Shown here: piece after piece, positions 25,982-34,472 of the stretch | Numbering within the stretch: the stretch's first letter is position 1 | Layout: the number at the start of each line of letters is the position of its first letter | Assembly: GCA_965262455.1 (NCBI GenBank) | Contig: CBDHFH010000008.1 | Coordinates: forward strand, 1,364,001 to 1,428,000 | Direction of reading: 5' to 3' | Source of the DNA: UBA1858 sp965262455 | GTDB taxonomy: Bacteria; Pseudomonadota; Gammaproteobacteria; UBA4575 | Length of the DNA stretch: 64,000 bases | The notes under the pieces: model-generated | The model's database searches: none | What the model saw: only the letters and a program-made list of their open reading frames with translations | What the model was told of the DNA's origin: nothing | Translations under genes and position numbers: made by a program

Positions 25982-26791
25982 TTAGTTTAACTGTGCCTGG
26001 CCATGCTTAATAAAGGCGAATAATAAACGTGCATCTTCACATAGGTACGTTAACGGTTTTGCTGTACTGGCGTTAGACTGTAAACGCACACCGTTATTTA
26101 TTGGGGTCACAGAATAAATCTGGAGATAGTCTAGCTGTTCAGTATAAGTATCACTTTCAAAGTACAGTCTTTGATTGGTCACTAGCAAACTACCATCACC
26201 AAGTGTTTTTTTCTCCAGCTTAGGTTTTTGTTTGTTGCCAAATAAAGAACCTAATACCTGCATCAACACAGACCACTGCTGTTTTTCTTCTATAGCGGAA
26301 TCCTGCTCAACTTCACCATTATCAAAGCACCACCACAATACTTCTCGCTCACGCATCTTGATGGAATAATTGGCCGGATGTCGATTACTATCTGGTAATG
26401 AAGCATGGCGTAACTCATGCAAAGCATGCAAATTATATTGTTGAGCCAAGAAGTTAGGGTTTACAAACAGAGTGTCATCGGGAGACAGCGCATCAAGCAA
26501 ATCTAACCACGCCTTGATTTCTGAGTGTGTTAAGCGCGCATTGTCTATGTACTCACTAGCAAAATATTCCAACGTACGGTTAAGGGTTCTTTTTTCTGCT
26601 TCTTCTACGTAGTTAAATTTTGTGATGCGTTGTTTAACAAGTGTGGCTACTTGAACGGTATCAACAACGTTCAACTGTGCAGATAATACTTGTGCGATTT
26701 CTTGCTTCGACGCTTCATATTTACTGTAACAATTTTTATGTAGCGAATAAAAAGGGCCTGCCGACTTTCCACAAAGTATGCAGGCCCCCAT
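25982..26791 (-). CDS. Hypothetical protein with N-terminal zinc-finger-like motif and C-terminal PH-like domain
   Basis: This 269-residue cytosolic protein has an N-terminal CxxC...HxxC set (Cys4, Cys7, His18, Cys21) that could bind zinc. A helical middle section (about 30-150) follows. The C-terminal part from about 195 has LLVTNQRLYFES, which resembles the first strands of bacterial PH-like domains. The exact role is unknown. The gene lies 27 bp upstream of mlaA's stop side on the same strand pair, that is, it is the minus-strand gene downstream of mlaA's 3' end and may be read with it only from elsewhere. Treat function as open. Confidence 0.75.
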   Translation of the reverse strand: MGACILCGKSAGPFYSLHKNCYSKYEASKQEIAQVLSAQLNVVDTVQVATLVKQRITKFNYVEEAEKRTLNRTLEYFASEYIDNARLTHSEIKAWLDLLDALSPDDTLFVNPNFLAQQYNLHALHELRHASLPDSNRHPANYSIKMREREVLWWCFDNGEVEQDSAIEEKQQWSVLMQVLGSLFGNKQKPKLEKKTLGDGSLLVTNQRLYFESDTYTEQLDYLQIYSVTPINNGVRLQSNASTAKPLTYLCEDARLLFAFIKHGQAQLN

Positions 26792-26818
26792 ATCTTATCC
26801 CTTGAATGCTAGTGAGGT

Positions 26819-27571
26819 TTATTCCTCATCTAACTCATCATATAGATCAGTGTCATCCGGCGCGGCGCCATCGTTGACCAAGAACTCTCTTCTATCAAGA
26901 TACGCTTCGCGGATAAATGTGTAATGATCCGTTGAAATTTCATCCACTGTTTCTTCAAGCGACAACAGCTCTGCACGTACGCTGACCGCATCCACTGCAA
27001 TGATGCCAACACGTTCTAGCGTTTTAATTTCAACATACGTAAATGGATTTAATAATATTCGATCAACAACAAGTGAAGGAGAATCTCTCAAACTGGAAGG
27101 GCCAAATATAGGCCACACAATATAAGGGCCTGAGTCCATGCCCCATGCACCTAATGTTTGTCCAAAGTCCTCATCATGCTTCGTCAAGCCCATTGAACTT
27201 GCCACATCAAACAAGCCAAGCACACCAATTGTGCTATTGATAACAACACGACCGATATCGGACACAGAATTAGATACTTTCCCTTGAAGTAAGTTATTCA
27301 CAGCCACACTTACGTCGTCAAGATTTTCAAAAAAGTTTCTCACCCCAGTTTCAACGAAATCTGGCGCGATCGCTTTATAACCTTGTGCAGCTGGCTTAAG
27401 AATTGACCGGTCTAAACCATCATTGAAACCATACATAGCGCGGTTGAATCCTTGCCAAGGATCACGCTCACTTTCGACATATTGTGTACTCGCACATCCG
27501 CTTAATAACAACAACGCTGTTACCAGTAATATTGTGCCAAGTTTAGAAGCTCCCCCGATTGTCACTGACAT
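26819..27571 (-). CDS. mlaA: Outer-membrane lipoprotein MlaA (VacJ)
   Basis: This 250-residue lipoprotein removes phospholipids from the outer leaflet of the outer membrane. The lipobox LSGC gives an acylated cysteine near residue 26. Family sequence follows: ERDPWQGFNRAMYGFNDGLDR, FENLDDVSVAVNNLLQGK, DEDFGQTLGAWGMDSGPYIVWPIFGPSS. The C-terminal tail is acidic (DDTDLYDELDEE). No other mla gene is adjacent; the MlaFEDCB transporter would be elsewhere, as in pseudomonads. Confidence 0.95.
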   Translation of the reverse strand: MSVTIGGASKLGTILLVTALLLLSGCASTQYVESERDPWQGFNRAMYGFNDGLDRSILKPAAQGYKAIAPDFVETGVRNFFENLDDVSVAVNNLLQGKVSNSVSDIGRVVINSTIGVLGLFDVASSMGLTKHDEDFGQTLGAWGMDSGPYIVWPIFGPSSLRDSPSLVVDRILLNPFTYVEIKTLERVGIIAVDAVSVRAELLSLEETVDEISTDHYTFIREAYLDRREFLVNDGAAPDDTDLYDELDEE

Positions 27572-27664
27572 CTCCTATTTATCAATTTAAATGTGTTTTA
27601 TTTTTCGTATAGTTTTACTATTTTTTTACAACTGTTTTTCTCAACATATGCAGTAATTCAGTAT

Positions 27665-28876
27665 TTATTTTTGTGTCTGTGCCTGAATTCGCAAACGCAG
27701 TGCATTTAATTTAATAAAGCCCTCAGCATCTTTCTGATCATAAGCGCCTTGATCATCTTCAAATGTGGCGATCTCTTCACTGAATAAACTATTGGATGCT
27801 GACTGGCGTCCAGTGACAGTAATATTACCTTTGTAAAGCTTCAAACGCACCTCTCCAGTCACAGTTTTTTGAGTTTCATCAATAAGCGCTTGAATTGCTT
27901 GCCTTTCTGGGCTCCACCAATAGCCGTTGTAGATCAATTTGGCATACCTGGGCATTAAATCGTCCTTAAGATGTGCCAGCTCACGATCGAGTGTAATAGA
28001 CTCAAGTGCGCGATGCGCTTTTAGCAACACACTCCCGCCCGGCGTTTCGTAACAGCCTCGTGACTTCATGCCGACGTAACGATTTTCAACAATATCCAAG
28101 CGGCCAATACCGTGCTTCCCAGCTACGTCATTGAGAGCTTTCAACATGGTCGCAGGAGATAAACGTTCTCCATTAAGTGTTACCGCATCGCCGCACTCAA
28201 AGCCGAGTTCTATATTTTCAGCTTGGTCTGGTGCTTGCTCGGGCGACATAGTCCAGCGCCACATGTCCTCCTCAGGCTCGGTCCATGGATCTTCTAGCGG
28301 CCCACCTTCATAAGATATGTGCAATAAATTAGCATCCATAGAATAAGGCGACTTGCCCTTGCGCTTTTGTTCCACGGGAATGCCATGCTTTTCTGCATAG
28401 GCCATTAAGGTTTCTCGTGAACTGAGTTGCCATTCTCGCCACGGTGCAATTATTTTAATATCCGGGTTTAGTGCATACGCCCCTAATTCGAATCTAACCT
28501 GGTCATTGCCCTTACCTGTCGCACCATGGGAAATGGCATCTGCATCAGTTTGTCTGGCGATTTCGATCAAGCGCTTTGCAATTAGAGGTCGCGCTATCGA
28601 GGTACCGAGTAAATATTCCCCTTCGTAAATAGTATTACAGCGAAACATGGGGTAGACAAAATCACGCACAAACTCTTCGCGCAAATCTTCAATAAAGATT
28701 TCCTTGACACCAAATTGTTGTGCTTTTGCGCGCGCTGGTTCTACCTCTTCACCCTGACCAAGATCCGCCGTGAATGTCACGACTTGACACTGGTACTGTT
28801 CTTCAAGCCAACGCAAAATGATGGATGTATCTAAGCCGCCTGAATAAGCGAGGACGACTTTTTGAATGTCTGTCAT
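27665..28876 (-). CDS. argG: Argininosuccinate synthase
   Basis: This 403-residue enzyme condenses citrulline and aspartate with ATP in arginine synthesis. The ATP pyrophosphatase P-loop is VVLAYSGGLDTSIILRWL (about 7-24). Further motifs are SHGATGKGNDQVRFE (about 118-132), SPYSMDANLLHISYEGG, and ENRYVGMKSRGCYETPGG. Length is that of the family. It is monocistronic by appearance, flanked by mlaA and divergent rnt. Other arginine genes (argD, argF) lie at 34473-36553. Confidence 0.97.
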   Translation of the reverse strand: MTDIQKVVLAYSGGLDTSIILRWLEEQYQCQVVTFTADLGQGEEVEPARAKAQQFGVKEIFIEDLREEFVRDFVYPMFRCNTIYEGEYLLGTSIARPLIAKRLIEIARQTDADAISHGATGKGNDQVRFELGAYALNPDIKIIAPWREWQLSSRETLMAYAEKHGIPVEQKRKGKSPYSMDANLLHISYEGGPLEDPWTEPEEDMWRWTMSPEQAPDQAENIELGFECGDAVTLNGERLSPATMLKALNDVAGKHGIGRLDIVENRYVGMKSRGCYETPGGSVLLKAHRALESITLDRELAHLKDDLMPRYAKLIYNGYWWSPERQAIQALIDETQKTVTGEVRLKLYKGNITVTGRQSASNSLFSEEIATFEDDQGAYDQKDAEGFIKLNALRLRIQAQTQK

Positions 28877-28967
28877 AATGATTTAGAGTTATAGATGCGT
28901 ATAGACAACTTATTATATCGAATCATGATTCCCATCACCTAGCAAGAATCACATAAATATAACAATA

Positions 28968-29672
28968 ATGGCTACACAACATACGATTATTAATAACGAA
29001 ATAGAATTTGTTCCAATGGGCAATCGATTTCGTGGTTTCTGCCCAGTCGTTATTGATGTAGAAACCGGTGGATTTAACGCGCAAACAGATGCGTTACTGG
29101 AAGTGGCTGCCATCATTCTTGGCATTGACGCAAAAGGCGTATTGCATTGCAAAGAATCTCACAGCATTCATGTACAACCCTTTGAAGGCGCCAACATTGA
29201 ACAGGCATCATTAGAGGTTAACGGTATCGATCCCTATCATCCATTACGCATTGCTTCCCCAGAACATGAAGCGCTCAAAGATGTATTCAAGCATATAAGA
29301 AAAGCGACCAAAGAAAATATTTGCAAACGTGCCATATTAGTCGGTCACAATGCTTTTTTTGATTTAAATTTTTTAAATGCAACGGTAAACCGAGCGAATG
29401 TAAAGAATAACCCTTTTCACCCTTTTAGTTGTTTTGATACAGTGAGTTTAGGCGCTATGGCGTATGGTCAAACTGTATTGTCGAGAATCGCTGAAGTGTC
29501 AGGGCTTGAATGGGATTCCAACGAAGCTCACTCGGCTTTATACGATGCACGTATGACTGCAGAAATTTTCTGCAAAATACTCAATACCTGGAATGATAAA
29601 GTCAAAACGATGCTTCCAAAGAGCAATCCAGCACTCGCTATGGATAATCAAGACTCAGACATCAATGCTTGA
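28968..29672 (+). CDS. rnt: Ribonuclease T
   Basis: This 234-residue DEDDh exonuclease trims the 3' ends of tRNA and other stable RNAs. The first exo motif is PVVIDVETGGFNAQTDALLEVA (seen as VIDVETGGF and TDALLEVAA), the second GHNAFFDLNFLNA, the third HSALYDARMTAEIF with the catalytic histidine. The N-terminal MGNRFRGFCPVVID is typical of RNase T. An Asn/Asp-rich tail of about 15 residues is extra. The argG and rnt genes are divergent, with 91 bp between starts. Confidence 0.95.
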   Translation: MATQHTIINNEIEFVPMGNRFRGFCPVVIDVETGGFNAQTDALLEVAAIILGIDAKGVLHCKESHSIHVQPFEGANIEQASLEVNGIDPYHPLRIASPEHEALKDVFKHIRKATKENICKRAILVGHNAFFDLNFLNATVNRANVKNNPFHPFSCFDTVSLGAMAYGQTVLSRIAEVSGLEWDSNEAHSALYDARMTAEIFCKILNTWNDKVKTMLPKSNPALAMDNQDSDINA

Positions 29673-29774
29673 CAGCTTCGTGTGCCAGGTAAAATTATAA
29701 CAACTGTCTTAATACTAGAAGACTAATCAAGAAGACATATTCAAAAGACAGAGTCTATATAGTTGCGCCTGAAA

Positions 29775-30092
29775 TCAGCCTTCTACCGCCTGTTTGATCA
29801 TGCTCTGCAATTCACCTTTTTCTGCCATCTCAAGCGTGATGTCACAGCCGCCAATCAGTTCACCTTTAATATAAACTTGCGGAAAGGTTGGCCAATCTGC
29901 ATAGCGAGGAAGATTTTGAAAGATTTCCGGATCCATTAACACATTGACGTAAGCGAATTCATATCCACATTTTTTTAATGCTTCAGCTGTACGCATGGAA
30001 AAACCACATTGAGGCATTTGTGGTGTCCCTTTCATATAAACAATAACCGGGTTGGATTCTACTTGCTCTTTAATTCTATCTAACACATCCAT
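29775..30092 (-). CDS. grxD: Monothiol glutaredoxin, Grx4 family
   Basis: This 105-residue CGFS-type glutaredoxin carries iron-sulfur clusters. The active site is MPQCGFSMRTAEAL (about 27-40), preceded by VIYMKGTPQ. The glutathione-binding segments are WPTFPQVYIKGELIGGCDI. It acts with BolA-type partners in iron-sulfur delivery. No bolA is adjacent. It follows rnt on the opposite strand, an arrangement comparable to pseudomonads. Confidence 0.95.
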   Translation of the reverse strand: MDVLDRIKEQVESNPVIVYMKGTPQMPQCGFSMRTAEALKKCGYEFAYVNVLMDPEIFQNLPRYADWPTFPQVYIKGELIGGCDITLEMAEKGELQSMIKQAVEG

Positions 30093-30214
30093 AGTGACTT
30101 CCTCTCTCTACATGGCTTTACGCTATACATGATTCAATATGTATCTCTATGAGCGCAGATTTTACTCAGACAATGCCTATATTGACTACCTATCGTGAGG
30201 GATACGTTACGCGC

Positions 30215-31990
30215 TTAAGCCACTTTATCCACATGGGTTTGCAGCCATAGTTCAAGCAATGCCAGGTGCCAAATCTTACTCCCTTGCAAACGTGTGTGAT
30301 AACGATCCGGTGCGGCAAGTAATTTTTCCACGTAATCGCGAGCAAATATGCCTCTATTGAGGCAAGCTTGTGAATTCAGTGCATCACGCACCATCTGTAA
30401 AAATTCACCACGTACATATTTCAACGCAGGCATCGGGAAGTAACCTTTTGGTCGATCAATCACAGCGTCAGGTATCAATCCACGCGCAATTTTTTTAAGC
30501 ACATATTTTCCATCGCCTTTAAGTTTCATTTCCGGCGGCATCTGCATTGCTAGCTCAACCAGTTCATGATCCAAAAATGGCACACGTGCCTCAAGTCCCC
30601 AGGCCATGGTCATACTGTCCACTCGCTTGACCGGGTCATCAACTATCAGCGTGCTAACATCAAAATTTAATACTGCATCAATAAATGTTTCAGAGTCACT
30701 GTCACTTAACGCTCGGCTGACATACTCGCTGGTGTAATCTTGCTGAACATAATTCGAATTAACCGTTTGCGCATATTCAGCAAAGTCACGATCAAAATAA
30801 TAATCAGCGAAGCGTCGAATATCACTGCCCTTAGCCGCGTGCATTTTGGGATACCAAAAATATCCAGCGAATACTTCATCTGCGCCCTGTCCTGATTGAA
30901 CAACTTTTATATCTTTGCTTACCTGTTCCGCCAACAAGTAAAAGGCCACTGCATCTTGTGCCACCATTGGCTCAGGCATGCAGGCAATGGCTTCAGGTAA
31001 ACGTGTAAGCACCTGATCATTTTCAATGTGAAAACGTTGATGATTCGTATCAAAACGCTGTACCACAGCATCGGAATATTCAAACTCATGACCACGTTCT
31101 TCTGGCTGATCTTCAAAACCAACAGAATATGTATTTACCTTGCCATGGCGTTGCGCTAACAAGCCGACCAATAAGCTCGAATCCAAGCCGCCGGATAACA
31201 AAACACCTACCGGCACGTCAGCAATCTCCAGTCGACGGTCAACAGCTAATTGTAGTGCCTGTTGTATTTGTTCGATCCACTCTTGCTCGTCTCTTTGCTG
31301 TGTGCGACGTGCAGATAGCTGCCAATATGGTATCGCGTCTCCCGGGCCATGTTGATCAATCCACATATAATGGCCGGGCGGCAATTTGCGCACACCATTT
31401 AAGATGGTTCGTGGTGCCGGGATTACCGCATGCAAGGTAAACTGATGCTGCAACGCTTGTAAATCAATAGAAGTATCAACAACACCCGCTGCGAGCAATG
31501 CTTGCGTATTAGACGCAAAGTAAAACGCTTCACTAGTGGAGCAATAATAAAACGGTTTAATGCCAAGTCGATCTCGCGCAATCAATAATTTTTGTTTGCG
31601 CGCATCCCAAATCGCAAACGCAAACATACCAATTAGCTTTTCGATACACTGCTCGCCCCAGACTTGATAAGCCCGCAGGATAACTTCAGTATCGCCGGAT
31701 GAATGAAAGTTGACTCCTTGTGATTGAAGTTGTTTGCGTAGCTGTGGATAGTTATAAATTGTGCCATTGAACACAATTGAAAGAGATTTATCTTCATTGT
31801 GCATCGGCTGATGACTTGCAGCAGACAAATCAATAATTGCCAAACGGCGATGACCCAACCCAACATTCTGATTGATATACATGCCTTCATCATCAGGACC
31901 TCGTCGCTCAAGCTGAGACAACATTGTTGTTACTCGGTGTTCACTGGCCACCTGCCCGTTTAATTGCAACTCACCGCAAATTCCACACAT
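30215..31990 (-). CDS. Asparagine synthase-family amidotransferase, resembling N-acetylglutaminylglutamine amide synthase
   Basis: This 591-residue protein has an N-terminal class II glutaminase (Cys2 of MCGICGEL; RRGPDDEG; GHRRLAIIDLS; FNGTIYNYPQL) and a C-terminal synthetase with the PPi loop VLLSGGLDSSLLVGLL (about 265). QSGQGADEVFAGYFWYP and a late ARVPFLDHELVELA are also present. The stretches ERGHEFEYSD, SEP/PEPMVAQDAVAFYLL and YYFDRDFAEYAQTV recall the AsnB paralogue that makes the osmolyte NAGGN in Pseudomonas. The usual partner (ngg, GNAT/ATP-grasp) is not adjacent. Generic asparagine synthetase or a polysaccharide amidotransferase remain possible. It starts 6 bp after the hyuB-type gene ends. 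Confidence 0.85.
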   Translation of the reverse strand: MCGICGELQLNGQVASEHRVTTMLSQLERRGPDDEGMYINQNVGLGHRRLAIIDLSAASHQPMHNEDKSLSIVFNGTIYNYPQLRKQLQSQGVNFHSSGDTEVILRAYQVWGEQCIEKLIGMFAFAIWDARKQKLLIARDRLGIKPFYYCSTSEAFYFASNTQALLAAGVVDTSIDLQALQHQFTLHAVIPAPRTILNGVRKLPPGHYMWIDQHGPGDAIPYWQLSARRTQQRDEQEWIEQIQQALQLAVDRRLEIADVPVGVLLSGGLDSSLLVGLLAQRHGKVNTYSVGFEDQPEERGHEFEYSDAVVQRFDTNHQRFHIENDQVLTRLPEAIACMPEPMVAQDAVAFYLLAEQVSKDIKVVQSGQGADEVFAGYFWYPKMHAAKGSDIRRFADYYFDRDFAEYAQTVNSNYVQQDYTSEYVSRALSDSDSETFIDAVLNFDVSTLIVDDPVKRVDSMTMAWGLEARVPFLDHELVELAMQMPPEMKLKGDGKYVLKKIARGLIPDAVIDRPKGYFPMPALKYVRGEFLQMVRDALNSQACLNRGIFARDYVEKLLAAPDRYHTRLQGSKIWHLALLELWLQTHVDKVA

Positions 31991-31995
31991 AGTTA

Positions 31996-33564
31996 TTATT
32001 TATTATTATTTACAGATAATCCGTAGGCACCACCACCCGGAGTTTCAATGCGCACACAATCGCCAGGCCCAACTGTGAAAGACAACTTGGCATCGATAAC
32101 TTGATTGTTTAAGTAATTCCTTCCAGTGCAACCATCACCTGCTCCTAACAATCCTTGCGGTGCACGTTTACGTCGTTCACTCAAAATCGTCACTCTTGCT
32201 GATTTTAAAAATTCAAATTCACGTATCAATCCATCACCACCAATATGTTTGCCTACGCCTCCTGAGTTTGCTCTGATGGCATAGTGTTTAATTCTCACCG
32301 GATAATTCATTTCTAATACTTCTATCGGTGTGTTTTGGGTATTGGTCATATGCGTCTGAATCGCGCTCATACCATTTGCTTGCGCACTTGCGCCAGCACC
32401 TCCTGCGATTGTTTCATAATAACTCCATGCCTGCTCACCTTGCGAATTTGCATGAGCACCCATAGCAATATTATTCATCGTGCCCTGGCTGCATGCAGGA
32501 ATGACTTCCGGGCATGCCTGAGCGAGTGCTGCAAATAAAACATCAACAATACGAGTGCTTGTTTCGACATTACCAGCAGCAACGGCGGCGGGATATTGCG
32601 CGTCAACTAAAGTACCAGGCTGGGTCACAATGTGAATGGCTGCAAACGCACCCTGACATGCAGGCACATCATCATTCATTAAGCATCTAAAGACATAATA
32701 AACAGCGGCGGCCGTGACTGCTTTGGGACAGTTGATATTGCCATTCACTTGTTTCGCAGTATGGCTAAAATCTACTGTGACAGTTGCATCACTGACGTCT
32801 ATTTCTACATGGATGGGAATGTCATTATTTCCCAATCCGTCATCATCCATATAATCAACTGCCGCATACATGCCATTAGGTATCTTACGCAGCTGGTTTG
32901 TGGCGAGGCTATGGGCATAATCAAACATCGCTTGCGTATATTGTTTAAATTCAGACAATCCCCTTTGCGCAATTAATTCTTGCAAACGTTTTAAGCCATG
33001 AATATTCGCCCCTAGCTGTGCATTTAAATCAGCAAACGTGTTTTGCTGATTTTGCACACGCGAAAAAAGAGCGTGATAGATTTTTTCATCAATCGCATTA
33101 TTACGACCTAAATATTGTGGCGACAGAACAATACCTTCTTCATACAAAGTTGATGAAAGCGGCATTGAACCTGGCTCCTCTGAACCAATATCAGCATGAT
33201 GGGCACGATTAGCTACAAAGCCTGCACATTCATTTTCATAAAAAACCGGAAGCACCAATGTAAACGTCGGGTAAATGAGTGCCGCCCAGATAAGGATCAT
33301 TAAAAATAACGACATCACCCCTCTTGCCAATCGAAACGATCAATAATGTCACGCATGGCATATGCCATACTTCCCAAGTGAACAGGAATAATGTGCGGCT
33401 TGGGCACACATTAATCCTTGGCTATCGAACATTGCACAGGAATAATCTAGGCGATCTCTAATATTAGGAGAAAACGCCGCATGCCGAAGTTGCGCACCCA
33501 TTTCCCCACACAATGCATTGATTTGATGTACAAACAGGCTTAACTGAATAGAGTGAATAGTCAT
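31996..33564 (-). pseudogene. Hydantoinase B/oxoprolinase-family gene with three single-base insertions
   Basis: Two frames together make one HyuB-like protein of about 520 residues. The first 60 residues (33564 side; GEMGAQLRHAAFSPNIRDRLDYSCAMFD) and the last 430 (from about 33261; VANRAHHADIGSEEPGSMP, NVETSTRIVD, NSGGVGKHIGGDG) are in the same frame, but stops interrupt between. Removing one base near 33388-33391, one C of the run 33318-33321 and one A of 33262-33264 restores IPVHLGSMAYAMRD, then DVVIFNDPYLGG and THLPDVTLVLPV. All three insertions lengthen short base runs, so either real decay or assembly error is possible. HyuA is not adjacent. Intact members hydrolyse 5-oxoproline or hydantoins. 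Confidence 0.85.
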
Positions 33565-33686
33565 TTAGAATGATTGTTTTTAAACCTAAAACCTTCTATG
33601 GTTGAGCTTAATCGGCAGTTAGTGACTTGCTTAGATTATTAAATTCTTACTTAGACAAATAATAATTACACAAACGAGGTGACATC

Positions 33687-33764
33687 GTGAACCCACTTAA
33701 CTCTGTGCTTGGAACCATTATCGCGGGTTTTATTCTCGCAGCAATTATTGCTTTAATTGTTTAG
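33687..33764 (+). CDS. Possible 25-residue single-helix membrane peptide
   Basis: The frame opens with GTG at 33687, preceded by GAGGTG at 33676-33681. It encodes MNPLNSVLGT followed by an almost uninterrupted hydrophobic helix of about 15 residues to the stop at 33762-33764. Such tiny hydrophobic proteins accompany membrane enzymes (CydX- or CcoQ-like cases), and a PuuD-like membrane protein gene starts 62 bp downstream. No family is recognised. The reality of this gene is inferred from start context and composition only. Confidence 0.45.
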   Translation: MNPLNSVLGTIIAGFILAAIIALIV

Positions 33765-33826
33765 ACCTACGCGTAAGTCTAATACGTATAACTATAACCA
33801 ATAAATAAACTTCAGGAGGTATAGCT

Positions 33827-34321
33827 ATGAATATATGGTCATTAGCTGTTTGGCTACATGTCTTCGCCGGTATTATTTGGATCGGATTACTCTACTATTT
33901 TAATTTTGTACAAGTACCTGCGGTGGCAGCAGCAACTGCCGATAGTAACGGCCCAGGGCCGGCTGCAATCAGTAAATATGTTGCCCCGCGCGCACTGGCT
34001 TGGTTTCGCTGGGGTGCATTAGCTACCTGGTTGACAGGCGCTTGGGCATTGTCTTATGTGGGCGGATTTGTACCGAATATGTTTTTTACTGAAGGTGTCA
34101 CTGTGATAGGCATAGGGGCTTGGCTTGGCACAATCATGCTATTAAATGTCTGGGGACTGATTTGGCCAAATCAAAAAAAGTTGCTTGGGATAAAACCTGC
34201 AACAGACGAAGAAAAAGCCAAGGCTAAAACAGTTGCCTTCATGGCTTCTCGTACTAACACATTGCTATCTATTCCCATGTTGATGTGCATGGTCGGGCAC
34301 GGACATGGCTTGCCGTTTTAG
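33827..34321 (+). CDS. PuuD-like (urate hydroxylase N-terminal type) membrane protein
   Basis: This 164-residue membrane protein has four hydrophobic segments (about 5-27, 62-82, 92-112, 135-155) and the pattern WLHVFAGIIWIGLLYYFNFVQVP, FRWGALATWLTGAWAL, RTNTLLSIPMLMCMVGHGHG. These resemble the membrane part of PuuD-type urate hydroxylases. The cytochrome c tail of PuuD is absent, and no purine catabolism genes are nearby, so urate oxidation is doubtful. His residues (His12, and His near the C-terminus) could bind heme. A perfect AGGAGGT lies 6 nt upstream of the ATG, implying strong translation. Confidence 0.75.
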   Translation: MNIWSLAVWLHVFAGIIWIGLLYYFNFVQVPAVAAATADSNGPGPAAISKYVAPRALAWFRWGALATWLTGAWALSYVGGFVPNMFFTEGVTVIGIGAWLGTIMLLNVWGLIWPNQKKLLGIKPATDEEKAKAKTVAFMASRTNTLLSIPMLMCMVGHGHGLPF

Positions 34322-34347
34322 ATTAGCCCCGTGAGGCAAATTTAGCG

Positions 34348-34379
34348 ACCAAACATGCTGGAAAATTAGCATATTTGGT
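34348..34379. repeat. 12-bp inverted repeat with one mismatch downstream of the PuuD-like gene
   Basis: ACCAAACATGCT (34348-34359) pairs with AGCATATTTGGT (34368-34379), with one mismatch and an 8-nt loop. No T-run follows immediately. It comes just before a clear terminator hairpin, so it may be part of the 3' end of the transcript or a protein-binding site. Confidence 0.45.
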
Positions 34380-34393
34380 AGCATAATTTGACA

Positions 34394-34425
34394 ACGGCAG
34401 CGGATTTCCGCTGCCGTTTTTGTTT
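34394..34425 (+). terminator. Intrinsic terminator after the PuuD-like gene
   Basis: A perfect 10-bp stem ACGGCAGCGG / CCGCTGCCGT (34394-34403 and 34408-34417) with the loop ATTT is followed by TTTTGTTTT. It lies 72 bp after the PuuD-like stop and before argD, so it separates those units. Confidence 0.9.
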
Positions 34426-34472
34426 TCTAGCAATAAATAAAATTACACACTTAATTCATCTTGAACAGTTTG

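Noticed and set aside
34461..34472. TTG at 34461 as the argD start
   Set aside because: The ATG four codons later gives the normal N-terminus and there is no Shine-Dalgarno before the TTG.
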